Below are positions 38,357-48,661 of a stretch of 64,000 nt of DNA, piece after piece. Position numbers and translations under genes: made by a program. Source of the stretch: Enterobacter ludwigii. Lineage in GTDB: Bacteria > Pseudomonadota > Gammaproteobacteria > Enterobacterales > Enterobacteriaceae. Every line of letters starts with the position of its first letter. Positions within the stretch are counted from its first letter, which is position 1. Below the pieces are notes generated by a model. That model did not search any database, had not been told where the DNA came from, and worked only from the letters and a program-made list of their open reading frames with translations. The stretch lies in NCBI RefSeq assembly GCF_001750725.1, contig NZ_CP017279.1, positions 992,001-1,056,000 of the forward strand, given 5' to 3'.

Positions 38357-38902
38357 ATGGAGGTCAATAAAAAACGCCTTTCAGAGATTTTTGGTGTCAG
38401 CATCCGCACGATCCAGAACTGGCAGGATCAGGGAATGCCAGTTGTGCGAGGTGGCGGTAAAGGGAATGAAGTGCTTTATGACTCTGCCGCCGCAATTGAA
38501 TGGTATTCCGGCCGGGACGCAGCGATAGAAAACGAAAAGCTGCGCAAAGAGGTTGAACAGCTGAGAGTTGATTCAGAATCAGACCTCCAGCCTGGCACGA
38601 TTGATTATGAGCGCCATCGGCTTACCCGAGCCCAGGCTGATGCTCAGGAACTAAAAAATGCAAAAGAGTCCGCTGAGGTGGTGGAGACCGCATTCTGCAC
38701 GTTCGTGCTGTCGCGGATAGCCGGAGAAATTGCCAGTATCCTTGATGGAATACCTCTGTCGGTTCAGCGGCGCTTTCCGGAACTGGAAAATCGACATATT
38801 GATTTCCTCAAGAAGGACATCATAAAAGCCATGAACAAAGCAGCTGCGCTGGATGAAATGATACCGGGGTTGCTGAGTGAATATATCGAACAGTCAGGTT
38901 AA
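38357..38902 (+). CDS. nu1: Terminase small subunit (Nu1)
   Basis: This 181-aa protein is lambda Nu1-like: N-terminal winged HTH (KKRLSEIFGVSIRTIQNWQDQGMPVVRGGGKGNEVLYDS), which binds cosB, and a C-terminal part that holds gpA. It directly follows cos and overlaps A by 26 nt. Confidence 0.95.
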   Translation: MEVNKKRLSEIFGVSIRTIQNWQDQGMPVVRGGGKGNEVLYDSAAAIEWYSGRDAAIENEKLRKEVEQLRVDSESDLQPGTIDYERHRLTRAQADAQELKNAKESAEVVETAFCTFVLSRIAGEIASILDGIPLSVQRRFPELENRHIDFLKKDIIKAMNKAAALDEMIPGLLSEYIEQSG

Positions 38903-40799
38903 GGGGCTACAGCACTCCGCGCGCTCGGGGCTCCGTTCGCTGTACCGGCCAGAGCCGCAAACGGCGGTAGAGTGGGCAGACGAAAATTATTACCTCCCGA
39001 AAGAGTCTGCTTATCAGGAAGGGCGCTGGGAAACGCTGCCGTTTCAGCGTGCGATAATGAATGCGATGGGTAATGACTATATCCGTGAGGTCAATGTCGT
39101 TAAGTCTGCCCGTGTAGGCTATTCAAAAATGCTGCTCGGCGTGTATGCGTATTTCATCCAGCATAAACAACGTAACTCACTTATCTGGTTACCTACCGAC
39201 GGTGATGCAGAGAACTTCATGAAGTCCCATGTCGAACCGACAATCAGGGATATCCCCACGCTATTGGCGCTGGCACCCTGGTACGGTAAAAAACACCGGG
39301 ACAACACGTTGAGCATGAAACGTTTCTCGAATGGTCGCGGTTTCTGGTGCCTCGGTGGTAAAGCTGCAAAAAACTACCGTGAAAAATCTGTTGATGTGGC
39401 GGGTTATGACGAGCTGGCGGCATTTGACGAGGATATCGAGAAAGAGGGCTCTCCAACGTTTCTGGGTGATAAACGTATTGAAGGGTCGGTCTGGCCTAAA
39501 TCCATACGAGGATCCACACCCAAAATTAAAGGAACGTGCCAGATTGAACGTGCCGCCAAAGAGTCGGAGCATTTCTTACGCTTCTATGTTCCCTGCCCAC
39601 ACTGTGGGGAAGAGCAGTACCTTAAATTCGGCGATAAAGAGACGCCATTCGGATTCAAGTGGACGCCGGGGGATCCTGCCAGCGTTATATACCTGTGTGA
39701 GCACAATGCCTGCGTAATTAAACAGCAGGAGCTCGATTTTTCACAGGCGCGGTACATCTGTGATGAAACCGGGATCTGGACGCGCGACGGCCTTTGCTGG
39801 TTTTCATCATCGGGTACCGAAATTGATCCGCCTGACAGCGTTACCTTTCACGTCTGGACGGCCTATAGCCCCTTCACAACATGGGTGCAAATCGTCAAGG
39901 ACTGGATCAAGACCAAAGGCGACACGGGGAAACGTAAGACGTTCGTCAACACAACGCTTGGTGAAACGTGGGAGCCTAAAATTGGTGAGCGTCCTGATGC
40001 TGAGGTGATGGCCGAACGTATTGAGCACTTCGGGGCCAGGGTGCCGGAGCGCGTGGCCTACCTTACTGCCGGTATTGACTCCCAGCTTGACCGTTACGAA
40101 ATGCGTGTCTGGGGCTGGGGGCCTGGCGAGGAAAGCTGGCTTATCGACAAAATTATCATTATGGGTCGCCATGATGATGAATCCACACTTCTCAGGCTGG
40201 ACGAGGCGATCAACAAAACCTATCCGAGGCCTAACGGCGTTGAGATGCTTATTTCCCGCTTCTGCTGGGATATCGGCGGCATAGACCCAACGATTGTTTA
40301 TAACCGCTCGAAAAAGCATGGTCTGTTTCGTGTCATTCCTGTTAAAGGCGCATCTGTTTACGGCAAGCCCGTGGCGAATATGCCTCGCAAGCGTAACAAG
40401 AATGGCGTTTATCTCACTGAGGTAGGAACAGACACCGCGAAAGAGCAGATTTATAACCGTTTCACGCTGGTGGCAGAAGGCGACGAGCCGCTGGCGGGTG
40501 CGGTTCACTTCCCTAATAACCCTGAAATATATGATTTAGCTGAGGCTCAGCAGCTTACGGCTGAAGAGCAGGTTGAGAAGTGGGTAGACGGGAAGAAAAA
40601 AATCGTCTGGGACAGTAAAAAACGACGAAACGAGGCGCTTGACTGTTTTGTCTACGCGCTTGCAGCACTGCGGATAAGTATCTCCCGCTGGCAGCTGGAT
40701 CTGGATTCTCTTCTGGCCAGCTTACTGGAAGAAGACACTGGCCGTAAAAATAACAAATCTCTGGCTGATTATGCCAGGGCATTAGCGGGAGATGAATAA
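38877..40799 (+). CDS. A: Terminase large subunit (gpA)
   Basis: The 640-aa GTG-initiated protein (MNISNSQV) is near-identical in layout to lambda gpA (641 aa), with an N-terminal packaging ATPase ([29 protein letters not shown]) and a C-terminal cos nuclease ([35 protein letters not shown]). It cuts cos and translocates DNA into proheads. Confidence 0.97.
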   Translation: MNISNSQVKGLQHSARSGLRSLYRPEPQTAVEWADENYYLPKESAYQEGRWETLPFQRAIMNAMGNDYIREVNVVKSARVGYSKMLLGVYAYFIQHKQRNSLIWLPTDGDAENFMKSHVEPTIRDIPTLLALAPWYGKKHRDNTLSMKRFSNGRGFWCLGGKAAKNYREKSVDVAGYDELAAFDEDIEKEGSPTFLGDKRIEGSVWPKSIRGSTPKIKGTCQIERAAKESEHFLRFYVPCPHCGEEQYLKFGDKETPFGFKWTPGDPASVIYLCEHNACVIKQQELDFSQARYICDETGIWTRDGLCWFSSSGTEIDPPDSVTFHVWTAYSPFTTWVQIVKDWIKTKGDTGKRKTFVNTTLGETWEPKIGERPDAEVMAERIEHFGARVPERVAYLTAGIDSQLDRYEMRVWGWGPGEESWLIDKIIIMGRHDDESTLLRLDEAINKTYPRPNGVEMLISRFCWDIGGIDPTIVYNRSKKHGLFRVIPVKGASVYGKPVANMPRKRNKNGVYLTEVGTDTAKEQIYNRFTLVAEGDEPLAGAVHFPNNPEIYDLAEAQQLTAEEQVEKWVDGKKKIVWDSKKRRNEALDCFVYALAALRISISRWQLDLDSLLASLLEEDTGRKNNKSLADYARALAGDE

Positions 40800-41005
40800 T
40801 GGCAACACAGGCTGAACTGGATGCCGCGCGCGCAGCGTTACATGACCTGATGATGGGGAAACGGGTTGCGACGGTACAGAAAGACGGTCGAAAGGTGGAA
40901 TTTACGGCGACCTCAGTCAGCGATCTGAAAAAGTACATCGCCGATCTTGAGTCACAGGTCGGTACCACTTCACGACGCCGCGGGCCGGCAAGGTTCTACG
41001 CATGA
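40799..41005 (+). CDS. W: Head-tail joining protein gpW
   Basis: The 68-aa protein ([46 protein letters not shown]) matches lambda gpW (68 aa), which plugs the portal and stabilises packaged DNA. The start overlaps the gpA stop. Confidence 0.96.
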   Translation: MATQAELDAARAALHDLMMGKRVATVQKDGRKVEFTATSVSDLKKYIADLESQVGTTSRRRGPARFYA

Positions 41006-42591
41006 AAATTCCTTCTTTAGTTGGCCCTGACGGGAAAACCTCCCTGAGGGAATATGCAGGCTATCACGCCGGTGGCGGCGGATTCGGTGGACAGCTAAAT
41101 GCCTGGAATCCCCAGAGTGAAAGTGCCGACGCCGCACTTCTGCCGAACTTCTCACGGGGGAATGCCCGTGCTGATGATCTGGTCCGAAACAATGGTTATG
41201 CGGCAAACGCCGTGCAGTTGCACCAGGATCACATCGTCGGGTCTTTTTTCAGACTGAGTTACTGCCCGAGCTGGCGATATCTCGGCATTAAAGAAGAGGA
41301 AAGCCGGGCGTTTGCCAGGGAGGTGGAGGCCGCCTGGTATGAATATGCGGAGGATGACTTTTGCGGGATTGATGCCGAGCGCAAGCGAACCTTTACCATG
41401 ATGATCCGCGAAGGTGTCGCGACGCACGCTTTTAACGGCGAGCTGTGCGTTCAGCCCACCTGGGACAATGATTCATCGCGACTTTTTCGCACGCAATTTA
41501 AAATGGTTAGTCCAAAACGCGTGAGTAATCCCGGTAATACAGGTGACACGCGTAACTGTCGCGCGGGCGTCAAAATCAGTGATAGCGGCGCAGCGCTGGG
41601 GTACTTCGTCAGCGAAGACAGCTATCCTGGCTGGATGTCGCAAAAATGGACCTATATACCACGGGAACTGCCGGGCGGAAGGCCATCATTCATCCATATT
41701 TTTGAACCGCTTGAGGATGGACAGACCCGCGGCGCAAACGTGTTTTACAGCGTGATGGAGCAGATGAAAATGCTCGACACCCTGCAAAATACCCAGCTCC
41801 AGAGCGCGATAGTGAAGGCCATGTATGCGGCCACCATCGAAAGTGAGCTTGATACCGATACGGCGATGGACTTTATCCTCGGCGCGGATAGCAAGCAGCA
41901 AAATAAGTTGACGGGCTGGCTTGGCGAAATGGCATCTTATTATGCCGCGGCGCCGGTTCGCCTCGGTGGCGCGAAAGTGCCTCATCTTTTGCCGGGCGAT
42001 TCACTGAACCTTCAGTCAGCGCAGGATACCGATAACGGTTATTCCACCTTTGAACAATCCCTTCTGCGCTATATCTCGGCTGGTCTTGGTGTGTCGTATG
42101 AGCAACTTTCCCGCAACTACTCTCAGATGAGCTATTCGACAGCGCGTGCCAGCGCCAATGAATCCTGGGCGTTCTTTATGGGGCGTCGGAAGTTTGTCGC
42201 GGCCCGGCAGGCCTGTCAGATGTTCGTCTGCTGGCTCGAAGAGGCGATTGCGCGCCGGGTTGTCACGCTCCCGTCCAAAGCCAGGTTTAGCTTCCAGGAG
42301 GCGAGAACCGCATGGGGTAACGCCAACTGGATTGGCTCGGGGCGCATGGCTATTGATGGGCTGAAGGAGGTGCAGGAGGCCGTAATGCTGATCGAGGCCG
42401 GTCTCAGCACATATGAGAAGGAGTGTGCCAAACGCGGAGATGACTATCAGGAAATATTTTCTCAGCAGGTACGTGAAACTATGGAGCGCCGCCAGGCGGG
42501 ACTTAAACCTCCGGCATGGGCGGCTGCTGCTTTCGACGCAGGGCTGAAAAAATCAAACGAGGAGGATAAAGATGACGCCAGAGCTGCGTAA
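41002..42591 (+). CDS. B: Portal protein gpB
   Basis: The 529-aa lambda-family portal forms the dodecameric ring through which DNA enters. Typical segments are [41 protein letters not shown] and [22 protein letters not shown]. The length equals the usual lambda gpB (533). It overlaps W and C. Confidence 0.96.
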   Translation: MKIPSLVGPDGKTSLREYAGYHAGGGGFGGQLNAWNPQSESADAALLPNFSRGNARADDLVRNNGYAANAVQLHQDHIVGSFFRLSYCPSWRYLGIKEEESRAFAREVEAAWYEYAEDDFCGIDAERKRTFTMMIREGVATHAFNGELCVQPTWDNDSSRLFRTQFKMVSPKRVSNPGNTGDTRNCRAGVKISDSGAALGYFVSEDSYPGWMSQKWTYIPRELPGGRPSFIHIFEPLEDGQTRGANVFYSVMEQMKMLDTLQNTQLQSAIVKAMYAATIESELDTDTAMDFILGADSKQQNKLTGWLGEMASYYAAAPVRLGGAKVPHLLPGDSLNLQSAQDTDNGYSTFEQSLLRYISAGLGVSYEQLSRNYSQMSYSTARASANESWAFFMGRRKFVAARQACQMFVCWLEEAIARRVVTLPSKARFSFQEARTAWGNANWIGSGRMAIDGLKEVQEAVMLIEAGLSTYEKECAKRGDDYQEIFSQQVRETMERRQAGLKPPAWAAAAFDAGLKKSNEEDKDDARAA

Positions 42592-43915
42592 TCTCCCGCA
42601 CATTGCCAGCATGGCCTTCAATGAGCCGCTGATGCTTGAACCCGCCTACGCGCGGGTTTTCTTTTGCGCGCTGGCAGGCCAGCTGGGTATCACCCGTCTG
42701 ACGGATCCCGCTTCTGGCGTCACGCTCGGTGCAGAACAAATTGCAGAGCCGCTGGTGCTGTTTGGCGATGATGAGGAAATGGGGCCCCGGCCAGCGCGGA
42801 GCTATCAGGTAACAAACGGGATCGCGGTGCTTCCCGTTTCCGGCACGCTGGTCAGCAAAACCCGGTCACTGCAGCCTTATTCCGGTATGACGGGCTATAA
42901 CGGGATCATTGCCCGCCTGCAGCAGGCAATCAGCGATCCCGGCGTGGACGGCATCCTGCTGGATATGGACACGCCGGGCGGGATGGTGTCCGGGGCTTTT
43001 GACTGTGCCGATATTATTGCCCGGATGCGGGATATCAAGCCCGTCTGGGCGCTGGCGAACGATATGAACTGCAGCGCAGGGCAGCTTATTGCCAGTTCTG
43101 CATCACGACGGCTTGTCACGCAAACGGCCAGAACCGGATCTATCGGCGTCATGATGGCGCACAGTAATTATGGCGCTGCACTGAAAACTAACGGCGTTGA
43201 GGTCACGCTGATTTACAGCGGCGATCACAAAGTCGACGGCAATCCTTACGAAAAACTACCGAAGGACGTTCGCGCGGATTTTCAGACGCGTATCGATGCC
43301 ACTCGTCAGATGTTTGCCGAAAAGGTTTCCGCTTATACCGGCATGTCAGTGCAGGCCGTACTGGACACCGAAGCGGCTGTCTTCTCAGGCCAGGAGTCCG
43401 TGGATAACGGTCTGGCGGATGAACTTGTTAACAATACCGATGCGCTCGGCGTGATGCGTGAAGCACTCGACAGACGCAAAAAAACAACCACTGGAGGAAC
43501 TATGCCATCACCTTCTGCATCTGCAGCGACTAATCAGCCAGCTGACCAGACAGCTACACAGACTTCTGCACCAACTGAGCAGGTCACCACCGTTGACACA
43601 ACAACCGCGGCTTTAACGGCCCAGGCAGACCTCAGCGCTCAGGTTTCGGCAGCCGTAGCCGCCGAGAACGGTCGCATCATGGGTATTCTGAACTGCGAAG
43701 AGGCAAAAGGTCGCGAATCACAGGCCCGCGCGCTGGCCGAAACGCCGGGCATGACGGTCGAGAGTGCGCAGCGCATTCTGGCTGCGGCGCCGCAAAGCGC
43801 CCAGGCGCGTACCGATACGGCGCTGGATCGTCTGATGGAAACCGCACCTGGCACTCTTTCTGCAGGGAATGTCTCTGCTGAAGCCGGCGACGATTTGTTA
43901 AACACCCCCGTATAA
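42572..43915 (+). CDS. C: Capsid maturation protease gpC (S49) with scaffold domain
   Basis: The 447-aa protein has an N-terminal S49/SppA-type serine protease (GILLDMDTPGGMVSGAFDC, ANDMNCSAGQLIASSA with the catalytic Ser, TGSIGVMMAHSNY) and a C-terminal scaffold region also made separately as Nu3. It overlaps the portal gene by 20 nt. Confidence 0.93.
   Translation: MTPELRNLPHIASMAFNEPLMLEPAYARVFFCALAGQLGITRLTDPASGVTLGAEQIAEPLVLFGDDEEMGPRPARSYQVTNGIAVLPVSGTLVSKTRSLQPYSGMTGYNGIIARLQQAISDPGVDGILLDMDTPGGMVSGAFDCADIIARMRDIKPVWALANDMNCSAGQLIASSASRRLVTQTARTGSIGVMMAHSNYGAALKTNGVEVTLIYSGDHKVDGNPYEKLPKDVRADFQTRIDATRQMFAEKVSAYTGMSVQAVLDTEAAVFSGQESVDNGLADELVNNTDALGVMREALDRRKKTTTGGTMPSPSASAATNQPADQTATQTSAPTEQVTTVDTTTAALTAQADLSAQVSAAVAAENGRIMGILNCEEAKGRESQARALAETPGMTVESAQRILAAAPQSAQARTDTALDRLMETAPGTLSAGNVSAEAGDDLLNTPV
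43502..43915 (+). CDS. nu3: Scaffold protein Nu3 (in-frame internal start of C)
   Basis: An internal ATG with GGAGG five bases upstream gives a 137-aa protein in the same frame as C: an Ala/Thr-rich linker and a helical C-terminus. In lambda Nu3 is the prohead scaffold made this way. Confidence 0.8.
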   Translation: MPSPSASAATNQPADQTATQTSAPTEQVTTVDTTTAALTAQADLSAQVSAAVAAENGRIMGILNCEEAKGRESQARALAETPGMTVESAQRILAAAPQSAQARTDTALDRLMETAPGTLSAGNVSAEAGDDLLNTPV

Positions 43916-43924
43916 GAGGCTAAC

Positions 43925-44257
43925 ATGGCAATCACCGAAGTATTTACTCATCACCAGCCGCTCGGTAACAGCGATCCGGCACACACTGCGTATGCACCGG
44001 GCGAACTGACAGCATCCACCCCGGCAATGACCCCGCTCATGCTCGATGCTACGTCAGGCAAGCTCACTGTGTGGGACGGCGAGAATGCAGGTGCAGCAAC
44101 CGGCATTCTGGCGGTTACTGCTGACCAGAGCAGTGCAGAACTGGCATTTTATAAATCCGGTTCGTTCCGCATCGAAGATGTGCTCTGGCCATCTGCCGTT
44201 ACCGACGAAAATATCAAGCGCAACGCGTTCGCCGGTACTGCGATCAGCATCGTTTAA
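43925..44257 (+). CDS. D: Head decoration protein gpD
   Basis: The 110-aa protein ([26 protein letters not shown]...[16 protein letters not shown]) matches lambda gpD (110 aa), whose trimers stabilise the expanded capsid. Confidence 0.96.
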   Translation: MAITEVFTHHQPLGNSDPAHTAYAPGELTASTPAMTPLMLDATSGKLTVWDGENAGAATGILAVTADQSSAELAFYKSGSFRIEDVLWPSAVTDENIKRNAFAGTAISIV

Positions 44258-44274
44258 TCACCCTCAACTTTCAT

Positions 44275-44299
44275 AAAAGCCGCATATGCGGCTTTTTTT
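44275..44299 (+). terminator. Intergenic hairpin D/E
   Basis: A perfect palindrome AAAAGCCGCATATGCGGCTTTT is followed by further T. The late operon must read through it. Confidence 0.7.
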
Positions 44300-44312
44300 A
44301 CGGGAAAATTCT

Positions 44313-45338
44313 ATGTCAGTGTACACAACAGCCCAGCTTCTGGCGGTCAATGAGAAGAAATTCAAGTTCGATCCGCTCTTCCTGCGCATCTTCTTTCGCG
44401 AAACTTATCCCTTCAGTACAGAAAAAGTCTACCTGTCGCAAATTCCTGGCCTGGTCAACATGGCTCTTTACGTGTCGCCGATTGTCTCCGGGAAAGTGAT
44501 CCGTTCCCGTGGCGGCAGCACGTCGGAATTTACGCCTGGCTATGTGAAGCCTAAGCATGAAGTTAACCCGCTGATGACTCTTCGCCGCCTGCCTGATGAA
44601 GACCCACAAAAACTGGCCGACCCTGCCTATCGCCGCCGCCGCATCATCCTTCAAAACATGAAAGATGAAGAGCTGGCGATTGCACAGGTGGAAGAGAAGC
44701 AAGCAATTGAAGCTGTGCTCTATGGGAAATACACCATGAGCGGAGAAGCATTTGAGCCAGTAGAAGTCGATATGGGCCGCAGTGCCGGTAACAACATCAT
44801 CCAGGCGGGTGCAGCTGCCTGGTCCTCTCGCGACAAAAAAACGTACGACCCGACCGATGATATTGAGGCGTACGCGCTCAACGCCAGCGGCACAATCAAC
44901 ATTATTGTGTTCGATCCGAAGGGCTGGGCATTGTTCCGCTCTTTCGACGCGGTGAAGGAAAAATTGGATACACGTCGCGGCTCTAACTCCGAGCTGGAAA
45001 CCGCTCTGAAAGACCTGGGTGAAGCCGTTTCTTATAAGGGCATGTACGGAGATGTGGCGATTGTCGTTTACGCAGGCCAGCTTGTTGAAAATGACGTCAA
45101 AAAGAACGCTCTGCCAGACCTGACAATGGTGCTGGGAAATACCCAGGCGCGCGGCCTGCGTACCTATGGCTGCATTCTGGATGCAGATGCCCAGCGCGAA
45201 GGCATTAATGCTTCAACGCGCTACCCGAAAAACTGGGTGCAAACGGGCGACCCGGCACGTGAGTTCACCATGATTCAGTCAGCTCCGCTGATGCTGCTGC
45301 CAGATCCTGACGCGTTCGTTTCAGTCAAGCTGGCATAA
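44313..45338 (+). CDS. E: Major capsid protein gpE
   Basis: The 341-aa protein starting MSVYTTAQLLAVNEKKFKFDPLFLRIFF equals lambda gpE in length and has the HK97-like capsid fold. The frame extends 9 codons into the upstream hairpin; the ATG at 44313 is the homologous start. Confidence 0.97.
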   Translation: MSVYTTAQLLAVNEKKFKFDPLFLRIFFRETYPFSTEKVYLSQIPGLVNMALYVSPIVSGKVIRSRGGSTSEFTPGYVKPKHEVNPLMTLRRLPDEDPQKLADPAYRRRRIILQNMKDEELAIAQVEEKQAIEAVLYGKYTMSGEAFEPVEVDMGRSAGNNIIQAGAAAWSSRDKKTYDPTDDIEAYALNASGTINIIVFDPKGWALFRSFDAVKEKLDTRRGSNSELETALKDLGEAVSYKGMYGDVAIVVYAGQLVENDVKKNALPDLTMVLGNTQARGLRTYGCILDADAQREGINASTRYPKNWVQTGDPAREFTMIQSAPLMLLPDPDAFVSVKLA

Positions 45339-45383
45339 CTTTCCCAAGTGGCCCTGTCGGGCCACATTTCTGGAGTATTTCCC

Positions 45384-45791
45384 ATGACAGAAAAAGAAAC
45401 CCTTATCGCCCGACTGAAAGAGCTGGGCGTAAAGCTTGATCGTGAGGTCAACGTCACAGGCACGATCCAGGAGCTTACGTTACGTATTTCTGAGCTCGAA
45501 GAGGAACTCGACGAAGACGGAGAAGAGGGAGCGGAAGCGGCCAGTAGTGCTGTTACCAGCACGTCGAGCCAGCCTGGCGCGGATAACACTTCTGGCTCGA
45601 TTACCGAAAATCCTGCATCAACAGAGATCGGCGCGCTGGTGGCGGTTGAAACGCTGGTGACCTTGCACATAAACGCGCTTCACGCCACGCGTAACGAGTC
45701 TGTGTCTATTGTCGAGCCTGGTGTCGTTATCCGCGTGACTGACGTAGAGGCTAACGACCTGATATCTCGGGAGCTGGCCCGGGAAATCTGA
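45384..45791 (+). CDS. FI: DNA packaging protein gpFI
   Basis: The 135-aa protein has an N-terminal helical domain (MTEKETLIARLKELGVKLDREVNVTGT), an acidic/Ser-rich linker and a C-terminal gpE-binding region (LVTLHINALHATRNESVSIVEPGVVIRV), as in lambda gpFI, which speeds prohead-terminase docking. Confidence 0.92.
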   Translation: MTEKETLIARLKELGVKLDREVNVTGTIQELTLRISELEEELDEDGEEGAEAASSAVTSTSSQPGADNTSGSITENPASTEIGALVAVETLVTLHINALHATRNESVSIVEPGVVIRVTDVEANDLISRELAREI

Positions 45792-45802
45792 CAGGGGGCC
45801 TA

Positions 45803-46156
45803 ATGGCTGATTTCGACAATCTTTTTGATGAAGCGATGGCGCGCGCGGATACCACTATACGTGGAGTGATGGGCGCAGAGGCAAGGATAACCTCAGGATC
45901 TTTATCCGGCGTCACGCTCCGGGGGGTCTTTGACGATCCAGAGAACATTGGTTACGCCGAAGTGGGGATCCGAATTGATGGAACCAGGCCGACGTTGTTT
46001 GTGAACACATCGGATGTTAGCGGGCTGGAAAGGCTGGACACGCTGAAGGTTAACGGGCGTGAATTTTGGGTTGATCGCGTTGGTCCGGATGATTGCGGGT
46101 CCTGCCATGTTTGGCTGGGTAGTGGATCACCTCCCGGCGGTTCGCGGCGTCGTTAA
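45803..46156 (+). CDS. FII: Head-tail connector gpFII
   Basis: The 117-aa protein (MADFDNLFDEAMARADTTIRG...GGSRRR) has the same length and pattern as lambda gpFII, the head-side interface for tail attachment. Confidence 0.94.
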   Translation: MADFDNLFDEAMARADTTIRGVMGAEARITSGSLSGVTLRGVFDDPENIGYAEVGIRIDGTRPTLFVNTSDVSGLERLDTLKVNGREFWVDRVGPDDCGSCHVWLGSGSPPGGSRRR

Positions 46157-46165
46157 GGAGCATTC

Positions 46166-46750
46166 ATGTCGATAAAAGGTCTTGAGCAGGCGATCGCTAA
46201 CCTGGATAGCCTGGACAGAAATATGGTTCCCAATGCCAGCGCATGGGCTGTGAACCGGGTTGCTGCTAATGGCGTCTCGGTTGCCGTCCGAAGGGTGGCG
46301 AAAGAAACGGTAGCCGGTGATAACCGCGTTTCGGGGATACCCGTAAAGCTGGTCCGACAAAGGGTGCGAATCAACAAAGCCTCGGCGTCAGGGCACTCAG
46401 CGGCCCGAATTAAGGTTAACCGGGGCAATCTTCCCGCCATCAAACTCGGTGCCGCGCAGGTCAGGGCGACGAATCGAAAGGGCCCGCTGGTTCGAAAAAG
46501 TAGCGTGTTAAGAATTGGCCGTTATGTTTTTCGCGACGCCTTTATCCAGCGCCTGGCGAACGGCCGCTGGCACGTCATGAAGCGAATTGCAGGAAAAAGT
46601 CGTTATCCCATCGACGTGGTCAAAATTCCATTGTCCGCGCCCCTCACAACTGCTTTCGAAGCAGAAAAGAAACGCATGCTTGAAGAGGAAATGCCAAAAC
46701 AACTTGGCTATGCCCTCAGGCAACAACTGAGGTTGCATCTGACACGATGA
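46166..46750 (+). CDS. Z: Tail completion protein gpZ
   Basis: The 194-aa basic protein (MSIKGLEQAIANLDSLDRNMVPNASAWAVNRVA) corresponds to lambda gpZ, needed for tails to become infectious after joining. It overlaps U by 4 nt. Confidence 0.93.
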   Translation: MSIKGLEQAIANLDSLDRNMVPNASAWAVNRVAANGVSVAVRRVAKETVAGDNRVSGIPVKLVRQRVRINKASASGHSAARIKVNRGNLPAIKLGAAQVRATNRKGPLVRKSSVLRIGRYVFRDAFIQRLANGRWHVMKRIAGKSRYPIDVVKIPLSAPLTTAFEAEKKRMLEEEMPKQLGYALRQQLRLHLTR

Positions 46751-47145
46751 AACACACTCTCATTCGCCAGAAAATTATTGATGTGCTTGAAGAGGCCATC
46801 GGGAACGACGTCATGTTTTTTGACGGGCGTCCTGCTGTCATTGAGGAGGAGGATTTTCCTGCCGTTGCGGTCTATCTGACCGATGCGGAGTATACCGGCG
46901 AAGAACTTGATGCCGATATGTGGGCGGCAACGTTACATATTGAGGTCTTCCTGTCCTCGCAGGTACCAGATTCCGAACTGGATGAATGGATGGAAAGCCA
47001 TATTTATCCTGCCCTCGCTGACGTACCCGGTCTCGATTCACTGTTAACGCTCATGGTTCCACAAGGCTTCGATTATCAGCGCGATGATGCGATGGGGTTG
47101 TGGACTTCCGCCGATATGAAATATTCAATCACTTACGAAATGTGA
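46747..47145 (+). CDS. U: Tail terminator gpU
   Basis: The 132-aa protein ([44 protein letters not shown]) matches lambda gpU, the hexamer that caps the tail tube. Confidence 0.94.
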   Translation: MKHTLIRQKIIDVLEEAIGNDVMFFDGRPAVIEEEDFPAVAVYLTDAEYTGEELDADMWAATLHIEVFLSSQVPDSELDEWMESHIYPALADVPGLDSLLTLMVPQGFDYQRDDAMGLWTSADMKYSITYEM

Positions 47146-47152
47146 GGAAAAC

Positions 47153-47896
47153 ATGCCAACACCAAATCCACTCGCTCCTGTAAAAGGTGCCGGTACCACG
47201 CTCTGGCTGTACACCGGAACGGGTAACGCTTTCGCCAACCCACTCTCTGATATCGACTGGAATCGCCTGGCGAAAATCAAAGAACTCACGCCGGGCGAAA
47301 TGACCGCCGAATCGTATGACGACACCTACCTCGACGACGAGGACGCCGACTGGAACGCGACCGCTCAGGGGGCAAAATCTGCTGGCGACACCTCTTTCAC
47401 ACTCGCCTGGAAGCCGGGTGAAGAAGGGCAAAAAGACCTGGTCGCATGGTTTATTGATGGCTCAGTACGCTATTACAAAATCAAATACCCGAACGGTACC
47501 GTCGACGTTTTCCGCGGCTGGTGCAGCAGCCTGGGTAAAGCCATCCCGGCAAAAGAGGTTATTACCCGCACAGCGAAAATCACCAACACCGGCAAGCCGG
47601 AGCTGGCTGAAGAAAGCGGGAGCCCGAATATCCCCGTCACCGGCGTCACGCTCGATAAAGCCACGGCAAGCGTGGCCGTCGGTGCAACCACAACGCTCAA
47701 TGTGACGGTTAATCCTGCCAGCGCCTCAGATACCTCGTTCCGCGTGGCAACCTCCGACGGGGCAAAAGCAACGGTCACCGTTAGCGGCAACGCGATCACC
47801 GTCACCGGCGTGGCGGCAGGCACCGCTGACATTATTGTAATGACCAGCGACGGTAATTTCGTTGCGGTCTGCAAAGTCACCGTAACTGCAGCGTAA
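47153..47896 (+). CDS. V: Major tail tube protein gpV with Ig-like domain
   Basis: The 247-aa protein has an N-terminal tube domain (about 1-155) and a C-terminal Big_2-type Ig domain ([32 protein letters not shown]...VCKVTVTAA), as in lambda gpV. Confidence 0.95.
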   Translation: MPTPNPLAPVKGAGTTLWLYTGTGNAFANPLSDIDWNRLAKIKELTPGEMTAESYDDTYLDDEDADWNATAQGAKSAGDTSFTLAWKPGEEGQKDLVAWFIDGSVRYYKIKYPNGTVDVFRGWCSSLGKAIPAKEVITRTAKITNTGKPELAEESGSPNIPVTGVTLDKATASVAVGATTTLNVTVNPASASDTSFRVATSDGAKATVTVSGNAITVTGVAAGTADIIVMTSDGNFVAVCKVTVTAA

Positions 47897-47906
47897 GGAA
47901 GGACGC

Positions 47907-48338
47907 ATGTTTCTGAAAAAAGAGAAGTTCACCTGGCAAACAGAATCCCTGACCATCTTCGAGCTGTCGGCGCTTCAGCGTATTGAGTTCCTTACGTTTA
48001 TGGCCGCAGAGGAAAGGGCCGTCAGTGCTGACAGCGAGGGCATCAGCGATCAGGAAATGACGGCCAGGCTGATTGGCTCAAATATTCGCTGCGGTGCGCG
48101 TTTGATCGCGATGTCTTTGTGGCATAACGATCCGGCCGGCACGGATGTGGAAACGTTATATCAGCAGGTGCTGAGCGGCTGGCCGCCGGAGGCGATCGGT
48201 AAAGCAGAAATGGAAATAAAGCTGCTCTCCGGCATGCTCGTTCCGGTTGATGATGACAACGCTGCCGATCCAGATGGCTCAACGGAGGCCGAAAGCGCAG
48301 AAACCGTTACGGCGGAAAAGCCCTTGCCAGCGAGCTGA
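47907..48338 (+). CDS. G: Tail assembly chaperone gpG
   Basis: The 143-aa protein (MFLKKEKFTWQTESLTIFELSALQRIEFL) is lambda gpG-like, and its end is the frameshift site for gpGT. It chaperones the tape measure during tail assembly. Confidence 0.93.
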   Translation: MFLKKEKFTWQTESLTIFELSALQRIEFLTFMAAEERAVSADSEGISDQEMTARLIGSNIRCGARLIAMSLWHNDPAGTDVETLYQQVLSGWPPEAIGKAEMEIKLLSGMLVPVDDDNAADPDGSTEAESAETVTAEKPLPAS

Positions 48339-48661
48339 AGTTTGTCCTGAATCTGGCGCGCGAGTTCGGGCGACCCGACTGGCGCGCCATGCTGGCTGGA
48401 ATGACCTCCAGTGAGCTGGGCGACTGGCACCAGTTCTACCGGGATCATTATTTTCAGGACGCGCAGCTCGATGCGCATTTCTCAGAGCTGCTTTATTCCA
48501 TCTCCACTCTTTTCTTCCGCGATCCGGAACTTACCCCCGCACATTTCAGCCTGCTTTCTCCTTCGGATAGCGTCATCAGCGATGATGAGCCGGATGATGA
48601 CACGCTGATGACCGCCGCCGAGGGGATCACAGGAGGTATCCGATATGGCCCAGCAGATTAG
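48320..48661 (+). CDS. T: T extension of gpGT (-1 frameshift product)
   Basis: The -1 frame continues G without a stop from about 48314 ([27 protein letters not shown]...) to 48661, matching lambda T. The likely slip is at GGAAAAG (48314-48320), not lambda GGGAAAG. T has no start of its own with a ribosome site and is made as gpGT (47907 to 48661). It overlaps H. Confidence 0.85.
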   Translation, partial: ALASELKFVLNLAREFGRPDWRAMLAGMTSSELGDWHQFYRDHYFQDAQLDAHFSELLYSISTLFFRDPELTPAHFSLLSPSDSVISDDEPDDDTLMTAAEGITGGIRYGPAD

